This document shows positions 22,933 to 35,044 of a stretch of 64,000 nt of DNA, piece by piece. The notes below the pieces were generated by a model that worked only from the letters and a program-made list of their open reading frames with translations, did no database searches and was not told where the DNA came from. Origin of the DNA: Dolomedes plantarius (lineage: Eukaryota; Arthropoda; Arachnida; Araneae; Dolomedidae); assembly GCA_907164885.2 (NCBI GenBank), contig OU015490.1, positions 13,045,966 to 13,109,965 on the forward strand, read 5' to 3'. The stretch's first letter is position 1. Each line of letters starts with the position of its first letter. The translations under genes and the position numbers were made by a program.

Positions 22933-23494
22933 TATTAATTAATATTTAATTATATAGATTACAACAACTTGCAAATCAATGGATTTAAATAAAGAACGGC
23001 ATGAATGTATGTACAGTGTCGGCCAAAATAAAGCTGACATTTTGAAATTGTTGCTTAAAGTCGCTACAATTGTATATTTATCCAAATGAGCTTCGTTTAT
23101 CTTGATTGTATGATACTTTAACTACACATTATATGTAATTTATTGCTCAGAGTTTCTTATCAATACTACCAGACATGTTATATGATCTCTACACAAAGCT
23201 ATTTTCTTACTGTTACTGTTGTAACTGACTCCATGTACGTTAAAACGTATTATTTTTTCTGCAAACAAAAATACTTTATATTGTAACATTTTATATCAAA
23301 TAATAAATAAATAAGGACTTAATTTTTTTGTTATTTTTCTATATAATGCACCAAATTGTTAAAACTATACCTAACTATAATAATTTCATAAAAGTCGCAT
23401 TTATAGGTACATCAACTTATGCGGCCTCCTTTAATACTACCTAATTTACATGTGGCCTCTAATGGTAAAATGGTTCCCCACCTCTGATCTATAA

Positions 23495-24312
23495 ACTTTA
23501 CCTTGCTTTGTTGGTAGACTACATTTTATTATTTCCCTGAAAAGAAAAATCCCAATCACGTAGACATATTCATAAAACAATTCGATTTTATGAAAAAAGT
23601 TCTTTCTGTTTAAAATAATTTAAAGTCAGAAAATTGAAATGTATTTTAAATCCATATTTTTATTTTAAGGAATACACGACATTGTTTATTTTCGGTGAAA
23701 GGTCAGTTCAAAAATATGTAAAATATTTATATATTTATTTATATGTAAAATATTTATATATTCTGTGTCCGTACTTCAAGCAAAGAAATTTTTCAAATTC
23801 TATGCATATTATACAAATTTTCTTGTTACAGTATTCTTCTTGTCAAAAATTGATTTTTCTACTTGTCTAAACAATTCATTTATTTCCAGGGTTCCATAAA
23901 CATACCAAGATATTTTTCTTCCTTTTTATAATTTTGCTGCTGTGTTGCATAACATTGTACGGAAACTGCACCGCATTCCAGTATGTCATTTACTGAATTC
24001 TACAAAAGTCATAGTGACTGTATATGTTTATATGTAAAAGTGCAATGCAAATATATTTTTATGATTTTCAGCTCACCAAAAATGTGGCATGCATATTTTG
24101 AATGTAATTCAAATTTTACGTCCTTGTTTAGGAAAAGGTTTAAATTCTAGAGTAAAGAAATATTTTATCAAAGATTTTTAAAATGACATATTTTCATTGA
24201 TGATAATCATTATTTGTTTCTAGTTAATGCCTGTTTAAGTATGATTAATCACTTTTAAAATTCCAACATCACAGATTTAAACACATCGACTGTAGAACAA
24301 TTATATGCTGTA
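23495..24312. other. No supported feature
   Basis: AT-rich. The frame at 23634-23870 includes a tandemly repeated Tyr/Leu/Ile stretch arising from a duplicated aaaatatttatatattt motif and is not a credible gene. Confidence 0.5.
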
Positions 24313-25040
24313 CTAGCTGAATACCCGTGCTTTGCTACGGAGTACATTCAAATTAAATACAACGGTCAATGTATGCAATAAATGCAAAAAAATCAAAGAA
24401 ATATATTTATAAAAAAATCGTAACGGATATTTTTATAGACAAAATAATGTAGAGGAAAATATTCAACTGTCAATGTATGCAATGAATTTGTATGTTTAAT
24501 ATCCATAAAACATACAAATTTGAAGAAAATTCTTAAAACTCTTCCATCTGAAATAGTTTAGGGGTTAAATTTTATCTTTTACTGTATTTTAATATTTTTT
24601 GTCAATTCATTTCGTTGTTATGGACGTGACGCAAAATTAATTTAAAGTATCACGAAAATAAAAGAAACCACGCCCTCAGCATTTAATAAATTAAATTCTA
24701 AAAAATTAAACTTTAAAATGCTCCAAAAATCAGAAAATGGAGGTAAAGATTCGAAAAAGATTTCAATTGAAATAAATTTTTATGATCTTTCTTGTGATAT
24801 AAATTTTATAAACCTCAGATTATTATTTTAAATGCAAACTTAAAAAAAGCTACAAAAACAGTTTAAAAACTTAATTAAAAAAATCTAAGAATTTTTTTCA
24901 AAAATCTTTCTTAGTGCACCCCTACACTAGAAAAAGAATCGCCATGCAAAATTTCAGCCCTTTAGGTCCAGCGGTTTAATCTGTGCGTTATTTGTCAGTC
25001 AGTCAGTTAGCCATCACAGAACTGTTTTATATATATAAAT
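24313..25040 (-). mobile_element. Helitron family, copy 1
   Basis: Read on the minus strand, the element ends in a hairpin-forming ccgtagc-gaa-gcacgg-like sequence followed by CTAG and a host T. It starts with a TA-rich end followed by aaaacagttc and a GACTGACTGAC-type repeat. This is the layout of a non-autonomous Helitron (5' TC, 3' hairpin then CTRR, insertion between A and T). The 5' TC is eroded in this copy. There is no Rep/helicase coding sequence. Confidence 0.7.
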
Positions 25041-25560
25041 TATCTATGTGTACCTGGCTGTACATCTATATTTTAAAGTACGCGCTCTTCGTCTCATCTC
25101 ATAATGGATTTGCATCGGTTTATTATCTTTAAGGGGATCGTAGATCCTTATATGAGCAAATTTTCTTTATTATAATATTGACTGTGTTAGTCTAATATAT
25201 ATATATATATATATACATATATATATCTTTAGGATAATAGTTCAAAAATAGTATTTTATTCAAGTAAAAGAACATTTATAAAGCTTCTATGAAGTAAGTA
25301 ATAAAAGTAAATTTAGTAATAAACTTTAAATCTGTTTTTCTCACAAAACAGATTTTTCAAGGTTTTTAGGTTTCTTAAATGCTCCATGCGACTTAATCTT
25401 TGTTCAAAATTCATGAAATTGACAAGGAAGAATCCTGATAGTGTTTATAGGGTTCTGCATTTTACAATTGGACTTCATTACGATAATTAAATTTGATTTA
25501 TAACTTAATAAAAGGCAAAAATTTTATTAAAATCGAGATAGAATTTAGAAAAAAAATCTC
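25041..25560. other. AT-rich; short (TA)n at 25193-25227
   Basis: Contains a small TA microsatellite interrupted by one C. No other supported feature. Confidence 0.6.
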
Positions 25561-25674
25561 TCAAATATTAACTATTCAAGGTATTAAATAACTGCTACCA
25601 GATTTCTTTGTAACATGGAAATATTAACTATTCAAGTTATTAAATAATTGCTACCAGATTTGTTTGTAACATGG
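25561..25674. repeat. Tandem duplication of about 57-59 bp
   Basis: Two adjacent copies of aatattaactattcaag(g/t)tattaaataa(c/t)tgctaccagattt...gtaacatgg. A local duplication with few differences. Confidence 0.85.
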
Positions 25675-26164
25675 TTTAAAGTGACTAAAATGGAAAATCG
25701 AGGAAAGATCTGAAAAATTAAGTCGCAAACAGCACTTTAAAATTTTCTTTATAAATTTTAGATTTTTAAAAATATCTTAAAATTATAATAATATTGTAAA
25801 TTTCTTTTAAGATATTCTATATACTTATGGTAATATGTATGTATGTACAAAGTCTCATATCTTTATGATAAAAAGAAAAAAAATATTAACGTCCAACATT
25901 CCCTTAAAACCTTAAACTGGAAATTCCTTGCAGGGTATCACTAAAATGTTGTACAGTGTTCCATTTTTCTTTTTTTACCAAACTACTTTCGAAAACAATT
26001 ATATTAGAAACAAACATTTAAAAAATATTTTCCCCGAAGAAAAACTTACCCGGAAAAAATGATTTATTTGATTTTCAAACCGATTAAAATTGCCATGAAT
26101 AGAATTCTACAAATCCTAATGGCCTATTTCTTTGAAACATTTTCTGTGCAAAGAATTCGGCAGT
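25675..26164. other. No supported feature
   Basis: AT-rich spacer. Confidence 0.5.
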
Positions 26165-26440
26165 TGTGTTGTTGTGGTTTCTAATGTTCAATGGCCGGAA
26201 GTATTCCAGACCAAGTCCATATAGGTTAGCTGGCTGGGGGGGTGCGGCTCTGGTTTATAAGAGCACCACAAGGGTCGAAGACTGATTTATCCAGGTGATA
26301 CCTTAAGTTTGACTGAGCACTCCCAAGGTCGAAAAATGGGGGATCGTATCTTTTACCGCGCTCTCTGACCTCAAAAGGGACTTTCTGATCTACGGATTTA
26401 ACGTGATCATATCCGGCCTAGAAACAGGTATTGTCGAATA
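26165..26440 (-). mobile_element. SINE family A, copy 3 (5'-truncated)
   Basis: The minus strand carries the family A body in order: tctaggccggatatgatc, then agaaagtcccttttgagg, then aaaccagagccgcacccc, then gctaacctatatggac and gaatacttccgg. The tRNA-like head is absent, so this copy is truncated at its 5' end (near 26440). Confidence 0.75.
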
Positions 26441-28099
26441 ATAAAACTATAGATTAAGTCAATACAAAAAATATTATAACATAGACCAGTGTCCAGCCTG
26501 TCAGCCATAGGTCGAGAAGCAACCCAGTAAAAATAAGACCTATAAAAGTATGTATTAAAAACATTATCAGCATTATGGAATAAAAAGTAGCAAAAGATTG
26601 TAGGGCAGTTGCTAAGGTGATGTCCTGTAATGCGTTCGTTTAAATTGCAGAAAAGACAAGTAACTGTGTATGTAATTCCGATTATATAGAGGTGATTCTG
26701 TAACTAGTCTATTAAGAGTGTAAAGCAAGCGACTATAATTACTTTAGGCCGAGAGCTGGGAATTCTTCACGATTTACTCTAAAGCGTACTCCATAGCTTT
26801 CCGGAAACTTCTTCTAATACCAAAAATTAGTCGTACTTTAAATTTTGAATATTAAGTTGTTTTGTAAAACAAAACCATATTGATGTATTTTTCAGGTGTA
26901 CAATTAATTATCTTCTTATAAAGGCACACGAGGAAATAAAGCAAACACTAAATCCATGTAAAATATTTTTGTCCCGGAATGTATAAAAATTGAAATATAT
27001 GAATTTTACTTTTTTCGTTCGACTCTATAGCTATGAAATTATTCAATAGTCCCTACAATCAAGACTCTCTTTTGAAATAATTTTTCATATCATTGAACGT
27101 AAGTTTTTAAAATTTCTCAAGACCAACGTATGTTGTGTGTAAGAAATTTACCCCATATAAAATTACTCGAGGTAAGAAAATCCATTCTTCTATTGGACTG
27201 CGGAAGCTTACAAACGCATAAAAAACGAAACATCATATGCATACGTAATAGTGTGTGCCACGTGTTGTAATTTTTAAGTGTTATATGTGTGTGAAGGGGG
27301 GTGTTATTTATGTCTTAGGAATTAATGGTAATATACAATAATTTACAATTACTCTTTATAAACAGCATGCTGGCATTAAGACTTAGATTCCAAAAGAATC
27401 CTCCTTTTCCTTAAAGCATACAATTCATATGCCTCAATGTACTCAGAACAATTAATTTTCCTTAAGCAGAACTTTGAAGCTTTCACAAAAAAATTTACTA
27501 CCAAAAAATGACATAAAAACGTCCTTTAAGAAAGATAGAGTTATCTTTTTCGCACAAGATAAGGTTTTTATTTTTTTTATTTCAATTTTGTATTTTAAAA
27601 GAGCGACAGACTTTTTAATCCTTTAACTCACGTTAAGGCACTTGTCATGTAAGATTGTCCTCCGTACAAAAGACTGTAATTTTTCCCCTTTACACAAGGT
27701 TTTAGATTAAAATTTAAAAATTCATGATAAAATAACATTAATTTTTGTACTCAGGGATGAAGTGGGATATATGTTTCCTGCAGCTTTTCAGGTTCCAGGT
27801 TTAAGAAAAAGCTTTCTTTTTCAGAAAATTATTCCCCTAAAAATGTTGTTTTTCAATTTAGTTTTCTCGTTATTCTGTGAACACCAACGGAAAATTCAAT
27901 CATAGCATACGATTGTTAATATCAAAAGAACTGCATAAGAACACTACTCGATAAATTTTTCCAAAGATTGAAAAGCAAAAAATTACATTTTTTTTAACAA
28001 ATTAGGAAGGAATAAAATATCTACGATGAAAGGAGGGAAACATAGCTGTAAATTACCCGTAAAACACCCATTATAATTTATTTTAGAAATAGACTATTC
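26441..28099. other. No supported feature
   Basis: AT-rich sequence with frequent stops. No element ends recognised. Confidence 0.5.
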
Positions 28100-28440
28100 C
28101 CGTATTTCCTTTTTATGTATAAATAATAAATGATATTTATCAAACAAAATGTGAAATGCATATTTAAAATATTTATCAAACTGTATAGTCTAGTGCATTC
28201 GAATATCATATTCCCTTTCCTCCTTGTGTAATTTAAAGATGATTAGTATGTAATTCCCATTTTGTTTGATAAATATCTAAAACATTTATTTATGAAGCTG
28301 TATAGTATAGTACATTCAAGATCCTATTCCATTTCGTCTTTATATATTTTTAATGATAAATGATATACAATTCATATGTCCTTTTATAAAAATGTAAACT
28401 ATTTCTTTATCAAACTGAATAGTTTGATACATTTTCCAAA
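28100..28440. repeat. Degenerate tandem repeat, about 110-120 bp unit
   Basis: Three imperfect units share atttatcaaactgtatag, then agt(g/a)cattc, then a pyrimidine stretch tattcc.ttt, then a gatgatta..atgtaatt-type end. They are strongly diverged. Confidence 0.5.
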
Positions 28441-28817
28441 ATGTTTGGAAGTGAGTTATAAAAGCTTTATGAAAACTATGAAATGACCTTGTATGAGGGA
28501 CGTTGAAACGTAATCTTACCCTTTGTATCCCACGTAAGCAACTAAATCTGCTTTTGCATCATACGTTTCCCAGACATAGTGATTGAAAAAGCTTCTAATG
28601 AAAGCCTTTTACCTAGGGATAACCAAACTGGTTCCTCGAGAGCCGAGCACCCGGGGGAAATTATTAGAACCGAAAACCCGGTACCAATGGTTCTAGAACC
28701 GGGTATTCAAAAGCTGTAAATCTCAGGTAACAACAGTTCAATGGGGATAAACAGTTTTATCATGCTTTACTATTTATCACTATAAAGATCTTTGGAACCC
28801 TTTGTCCATCCACTGTA
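28441..28817. other. No supported feature
   Basis: Includes a locally GC-richer, proline-codon-like patch near 28630-28720 (gagccgagcacccgg, ggttctagaaccggg), but no stable frame. Confidence 0.4.
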
Positions 28818-28821
28818 TTAA

Positions 28822-29243
28822 GGCTGATGTGTACTAACCCTATTGGATTCCCTCACCTCAATGTTAAGCTATGGAGAAAATGTGTCGAAGGATTGCCGAC
28901 TGGGAATGAAAGATTTTTTTTAATTGCACTCCGTAATATTGAAAGAAATTTTACAATTTGGAGCATTTTTCGTCTTTTAAAAGAAATCCAAATAATAGTT
29001 AGTAATTTAAATTATTCTAGGAAAAAAATTCTGGTAAAGTGCGTTTTAAGCGCTCATTAATTCCGTTTGGGACCAAAATTTATGAAATGAATCCTGTTGG
29101 CAAGGTTCAGAAAAGTTCAGGCTATCTGAAAATACCATTTTTATTGGATTATCAGCATTTATGTAGCTGTAAATAGTAGACACGTTTTCTCCATAGATAT
29201 ACATTGAGATGTGCGAATCCAGTAGGGTTAGTACACAGCAGCT
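28822..29243. mobile_element. TTAA-flanked MITE with about 65-bp inverted ends
   Basis: Imperfect inverted termini of about 65 bp start GGCTGATGTGTACTAACCC (left) and AGCTGCTGTGTACTAACCC (reverse of the right end). About 10 of 65 positions differ. TTAA lies on both sides (28818-28821 and 29244-29247). The centre is AT-rich and non-coding; the short plus-strand frame at 28827-29060 follows the repeat and is not a gene. Related sequence recurs inverted at 48259-48684 and as a fragment at 55028-55165. Confidence 0.82.
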
Positions 29244-29247
29244 TTAA

Positions 29248-30241
29248 CCACTACATCCTTCTCAACAATGTCAAAGTGAATCCCCTCCTGCTGTCAAAAA
29301 GTTATGCCACAGAATGTCTTTCTTTCTATTTATTTTTATAAAAAACTTCCAAAACAAATTTTATCTATTGTAGATATAAAAAGCAAAAAAAAATGCTATT
29401 TAAAATTATGCACTCTACTCTACTGCGAATTTTTAATCTAGTAGCAATTTGAAAATACAACATAATACCTTCACATATAAAAAAAAATATCCAAAATTCG
29501 TTTTTTTTTTCGGTTTTAGAAGGTTTACCCATTTCTTAAATTATTTTAAATTAAAATAAATTTTTAAAAACGTATTTTTTATTACATAGTAAACTAAAAT
29601 TCTTCATGTTATATGTTTTTTTCATTAATATTTAGGACCAATGTTTCGTGATCCTTGTATTATTCAAACTCGGATACTTCCCGGGTACACAGTTCTGAAA
29701 AAACTTTAGAACTATAATCCGGTTCTGAATTTTTAGGCTGGTTCTGCAATTCCTAATTTCACCCGAAGGTTAGATGCTAAATTTACGATTATGCTGTTGC
29801 GGATTAGGGAAAATTGCAGTATATGATATATACCACACACCCTATGGAATTTCAACGGCGGCGAAACCTGTTTACCTGAAATATTTATTATTACCACTAA
29901 ACAGAGATACATTTCATATGGCAAGGAGTTGTTTTTGATACAAAGCCGTGTGTTTGTATATTATGCATTAATGTGATTGTAATTATTTCTTTTACAGTTC
30001 AATATTTTGATTCTCTTGTTTTATACACCTATCGTGTATCTCTAAAAATAAAGAAAATATTTTCCAAACTAAAATGATGGTTAGTACGTCATTTGAAAAC
30101 ATGTTTTCTCTCCTATATTGAGCTTTTACAGAAATCAAATTTATTTGAATGATGTTATGTGTTAGTGTATAAATGATTAATATTACACATCTGAATGTTA
30201 AAAGGAACATGTTAAATTCAGTTTTTTATGCGAGTCCATCT
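29248..30241. other. No supported feature
   Basis: AT-rich with poly-T and poly-A runs. No element or gene recognised. Confidence 0.5.
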
Positions 30242-30480
30242 TTAGCAATTATAACTACCTACACACGGCTTAGCATTCGGCGATAAAGATTTTGTATGGT
30301 TTAATGGAAGTCGCAGTAAGAGACACAAAGCTGTAAACCCTCCCTTCAGTAATCGTCGGTGAATAGTGCTGGCAGACTTTACCGGATGTGTAACCTTTCT
30401 CCGTTGGGGTAACGTTCTAGTTGGCATCTCACGATTCGTTACCGCCATGCGTAGCCAGTGCCTGTTTTCCCTTTATGACG
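30242..30480 (-). pseudogene. Tc1-type transposase N-terminal fossil (inverted piece)
   Basis: The minus-strand translation MAVTNREMPTRTLPQ, then SASTIHRRLLKGGF, then LLLRLPLNH, matches in order the intact Tc1 copy's MAVTDRSVTPRTIAQ, SARTIRCRLQQSGL and LLCLPLTQNH. It corresponds to residues about 80-135, the second DNA-binding unit. The catalytic part of a similar fossil lies nearby on the opposite strand, so the locus is rearranged. Confidence 0.7.
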
Positions 30481-30734
30481 TAGCATATGCACCCCAGATC
30501 ATAACATGCTGACGTGTAGAACCATCTAGTGTCAATTTTCTTCAAATAAGTAAAGTTGTACTAGAATATCGCCAAACCTTGGAAAAGTATCACTATACGA
30601 CAACCCACTTCTACTCGACGCAATAATTTCTCCTATCTCAAACTCTATCATTGTTTATCCTGTATCTAAACACCCATTATGATGGCTTCCGTATACCCTC
30701 TAACATACACGTCAAAGACATCAATGGTACCAAG

Positions 30735-31010
30735 ATACAGCACAATGGAAAGTTGAATGGGATAAAATAATGTTTTAAGCTGAGTCAAGATTCGAGTTCG
30801 AGAACCATTAGAGCCGGACCCTTGTACAGAGATACAGTAAATACAATTGGAAGAGTGTATTGTAGAGCGCCATATCGGTCTTACTCCAAGCATTATGGCT
30901 TATGGTGATATTTCGTTTCATTCAAGCTTTCGCCTTATATGGATTGTTGAGGAATTGGTTCATTTATAGCCAATTTGCGGACATTTAAACAATGGCAAAC
31001 ATTAGCAGTG
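30735..31010 (+). pseudogene. Tc1-type transposase core fossil
   Basis: The plus strand reads EWDKIMF, then AESRFELENH, then MAYGDISFHSSFRLIWI, in the order of the Tc1 landmarks EWNEIVF, DESRFCLQHH and MVWGGIGYHSRPPLVRI. The catalytic Asp is lost and stops are present. It is in opposite orientation to the N-terminal piece just upstream. Confidence 0.6.
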
Positions 31011-31479
31011 GTCGATGAACTGTCTTGTGTGAAAGAAAAATCAACTTCTTCAAGTCCAACATTAAAATTAAAGTTTATTATATAATCATAAAAGCGTACG
31101 TAAAAGAGACATACACTGCGACATTCGGCAGTAAAAACAAAAACGTTTACATTACATCAGATCGACCGTCATCGATCTTGAAAGGGAGTACCCCGATACA
31201 AAAAAAACACACGAGCTTAAATACTCGTTTCTGATAGATAAATTTACATACACCTCTCGGTTAGCAGTCATACCACCAACCCTTGCGGTAGCGGTTGCGA
31301 TAATTTGGCAGTAGTAGGAATCAACACATCGGATGAAATGAATTATTAACTTACACGTCATCGGCTTGTAATGACGTCTTTGCTAAAAAATGATGATTTA
31401 TAAAGATGTTGTACGGAAGACAAATAAGGATGTTTTAAGAAATTTAAAGTAGTTTCCCAATCATGTATCCCCATCATGT
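31011..31479. other. Insertion or unrelated spacer within the Tc1 fossil
   Basis: About 470 bp separate two parts of the fossil that would be adjacent in an intact element. No termini or duplication were found that would identify the inserted sequence. Confidence 0.4.
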
Positions 31480-31870
31480 AATATGCACAGTCAGCGGAAC
31501 ATCATAGAGGCTCTTGTAACCAGAAGTCCTACACCTGTTACAGACACTACCTGGAGCTATATTTGTACCCGGACAATGCTCTTCCACATGTCGGCTAAAA
31601 TCTCTGGGGTTTTCTTTTTTCGTCCCCAACAAGATTCATTTCTTTCTTCTTTTACCTTGTCAATTGACTTGCTCCCTATACCAAAAGTATGGGATACAAT
31701 CGTACGAAACCTGGTTCATGTGTCATCGCCTTCGGTCACAACTGAAGGATTGTGGATATCCTGAATCTGCGTAGAATGCGGTTTTACAGACAGCATTTCA
31801 AAATCTTAATCACTCAATGCCACTTCGTTTGCAGGCAGCTTTAACTGCTAAAGGTGGACACACAAAATAA
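31480..31870 (+). pseudogene. Tc1-type transposase C-terminal fossil
   Basis: The plus strand reads HMSAKISGVFF, matching HVARIVQRFF after the second catalytic Asp. It then reads SIDLLPIPKVWDTIVRNL, matching PDLSPIENMWSMVALRL, and SPSVTTEGLWIS, matching SPAATADQLWQ. The catalytic Glu of SPIEN is replaced (LPIPK). It completes the fossil begun at 30735. Confidence 0.65.
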
Positions 31871-32016
31871 TGATTTTCACATGTTTATTTTGAGATACAT
31901 ATCTGTAATGTCAATCATATAAACACTCCAACACACGTCAATGACTCAAATTAATTTACATACAGTATATCAATCCTCTGTTGGTGTTGCAGTGTCAGGG
32001 ATTAGCTGTTACATTA

Positions 32017-32686
32017 TCTGTATATATAAAACAGTTCCGTGACTGACTGACTGATTAACAGATAACGCACAAACTAAATCGCTGGACCAAATGGGCTGAA
32101 ATTTTGCTTGGTGATTCCTCTTATAGTGTAGGTGTGTGCACTATAAGAAATAATTTTGAAAACTTCTTAGATTTTTTAAATTAAATTTTTAAGCTGTTAT
32201 TGTCATTTTTTCTTTAGGTTTGCATGTAAAATAATAATTTGGGGTTATAAAATTTATATCAAAAGAAAGAGCATAAAATTTCCTTAAAAAAAATCATTTT
32301 CGAATCTTTACCTCCATTTTCTGATTTTTGGTGAATTTTTAAATATCAATTTTTTAAACTAAATTTATTAAATACTGATTAGGTGGTTTCTTTTATTTTT
32401 GTCATACTTGAAATTAATTTGTGTCACCTGCATAACAGCGAAATAAATTGAAAAAAAATATTAAAATACAGTAAATGTAAAATACAACCGCTAGACTAAT
32501 CGAGATGGAAGTTTTTTAAGAATTTAGTACAAATTAGTATGTTTTATGGATATTAAACATAAAAATTAATTGCATACATTGACCGTTGCATTTAATTTGA
32601 ATATTTTCTTCTATATTATTTTGTCTATAAAAATAGTTACGATTTTTTATAAATATATGTTTTTGGCATTAATTGCATACATAAAT
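32017..32686 (+). mobile_element. Helitron family, copy 2 (3'-truncated)
   Basis: Starts A|TCTGTATATATAAAACAG, followed by ccgtgactgactgactga and the family core (gggctgaaattttgc, catacattgaccgttgc). The right end breaks off near ggcattaattgcatac, without the hairpin and CTAG terminus, so it is truncated. Confidence 0.75.
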
Positions 32687-33519
32687 CTTTTTTGTACATA
32701 AATCTGAGTACATAAATATTTTTTGTATGCTAAACCACGATATTAGAGCCAATATAGTTTATGAATTTAATGTAAGCATTACAGCATTATCCCTTGAAAA
32801 TTGCCCAGATATCATGATTGGCAGTTTATGATCAAACATTGGCGTTTAAATCTCTATTTTAAAGAGGCGAAACAATTTTAAGCTCTCTTTTATTTTATCA
32901 CGATTTTCCTCTCTTACAGCCGATCTCAAATGATATTAATAAAACTAGATTTATAAAACTGCAAATTTTCAAAGAGAGAAATAAATGCTCCAAATCTTAT
33001 CAATGAACACGTCATTCATATCCCAGTTTTAGCTAAACATTTACAAAAATACTTCCAGAGGCAACTTTACTCAATTCCCAAATGTTTGAAATGACAGTTA
33101 AGCAAACACACAGAGTAAACATTTGGAAGTGAAAGCAAACAGTCCCACAAAATTCCATTCAAATAGGTTAGTTCTTACAGAAACAAGGTTTGGCACTTCA
33201 CTCTGCAAAACAATCAAAATCTATTTTCCATCGCATCTTTGAATAGCCTCGGAAAATGAAATTTCTCGGCTTCAAAGACTGTTCGGAATGCTAGAGTAAC
33301 AAGCCCGTATTGAAGTATCTGAATTTAATTTATCCTAGAAAAATGATTTCATATTTGTATTCAATTAGTGTAGACTAATCAATTTTATTTATTTCGGTGT
33401 TTCAGATTGAGTGCAATTATTTCGAATTATGCTTTGAGAAGTAATGTTGTGAAATAATTTTTCCACATCTGAATAAGGATTTTCTAATAAACATTTCATT
33501 GATTATTAGTTTTATTGTT
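32687..33519. other. No supported feature
   Basis: AT-rich, no recognised element. Confidence 0.5.
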
Positions 33520-34800
33520 TTTTAGGTATTAATAATATTATCAATTAGCAAAAGTATTAAAAATCAAAAGTAAATAAATTTTGTAATAGTTCTGAACAAA
33601 TATTAGTTGAGAGTAAGTTTCAACCTTATGTCGAATTTTTAAGTCAATCTTAGTTTGCTTTCTAAATTAGTCAATTAGTCAATAAATATTGAATCAATAT
33701 TTCCTTAAATTTAAATCTTGTCAATTGAATCTTATCAATTGTATTTCTAAAAATCAAGTGATAACTTAAATCTTATCACTTGAAATTTTGTATACGATTG
33801 CGTTTTTGAAAACTTATTCTGTAATTTACAGAATTTATTAGTAGCTTTTAATGTAAAACCATAAATGAAATTAATAATTTTAAACATATTTTTTATTATT
33901 TGCACTCCCCTTTAAGAGTTAGAACTATATAAGAAAAAATGTAAGTCTAATTTGGTTTTAAATACGAAAAATCAGTTTCGCCCCTAATTATATCTGTTAG
34001 AAGTGCTTTGCTTCAACACACTTTAAATTCATCATTTCACCCCTAGCACTATCCCTTACTCTTCGATGAATTGTTAATTATGTTCTCTTCTAAATAACCC
34101 TTTAATAAATTAGTTCCGATTATTTAATATAAAATAAATCACCCGAATCCAGTTACATGACCCTCTATTCATAGACAGTTCTAAATTCAAGCTAATTACA
34201 AAATTACACTGAAATGGTTTATTTTAAGATAATGTAACCGAATATTTCACAGCGTGATGATGATTATTATAAGTTCCTGAATCAGAACTTATTAATCCCA
34301 AACATTTCGAGGATAACTCGTCACAATGAATCAAAGAGTGTTGTAATGGGATGATTAGTGTATTTGTCGTTATTTAAGCATAATTAAACCTAAAATTCAC
34401 GCAACTTGTGGAGTACGGAAAACAGGAAATTCAAGCTTTATAAAATAATCAATAAATATTCAGATTTGCGTACTTACTTTAGGACTAAAAATTATACTTC
34501 TCTTTAGGAAAAACTATAAGATTTTTCAAGTGATAAGATTTAATTTATCACTTGAAGTTTTAAAAGAAAATTGATAAAATTCAAGTGATAAGATATAAAT
34601 TTAAGTCAATATTCATTCAATATTAATTAACCGATTGAACAACTTGATGCTATAACCATTGAAGAAAGCAAATTAAGATTTACTAAAATATGTGGCATAG
34701 GATTGAATCTTGCTCTCAAATAATATTTGCTCAGCACTATTAAAAAATTTGTTTACTTATAATTTTTAAAACTTTTGAAAATATTATGACGAAATTATAA
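33520..34800. repeat. Large imperfect inverted repeat (decayed foldback element)
   Basis: The left arm (about 33520-33800) and right arm (about 34495-34800) are inverted copies. Matching blocks in order are aatattagttgagagt, tttgctttctaaatt, aatattgaatcaatatt and aaatcttatcacttgaa. Each arm also has an internal aagtgataagattt-type inverted pair. The arms are clearly diverged, so the element is old. Outer termini and target duplication could not be fixed. Confidence 0.65.
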
Positions 34801-35044
34801 AAGATAGCAGAACTATGGAATTTGAAGAAACACAGTCACGTGCAAATATATTTGCTTAGTAGCCCGTAAAAAATATATCAAATAATCACACCTATGTCTC
34901 CTTAACCTGAGGAATAATCGTATTTAGTACTTCAAAAACAATTTACATTCTTAATATATCAGCTCTTAAATTGTTATTGAGAGTTTTGTGTTCCGAGACC
35001 CTTTAAATTAATAATTTTATCTCAACTGAATTTTCATATCTGTA
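34801..35044. other. No supported feature
   Basis: Short AT-rich spacer. Confidence 0.5.

Larger units (their letters stand above)
21457..23486. mobile_element. hAT-type MITE carrying a nested Tc1 element
   Basis: Inverted termini cagaggtggagaac (21457) and cagaggtggggaac (reverse of 23473-23486) fit the hAT consensus CAGNGGTNNNNAA. The flanks give an 8-bp duplication with one mismatch: ATCTATGA (21449-21456) and ATCTATAA (23487-23494). Subterminal tgcggcct-type motifs appear near both ends. After removing the nested Tc1 element and its TA duplication, about 618 bp of non-coding sequence remain, so it is non-autonomous. Confidence 0.82.
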
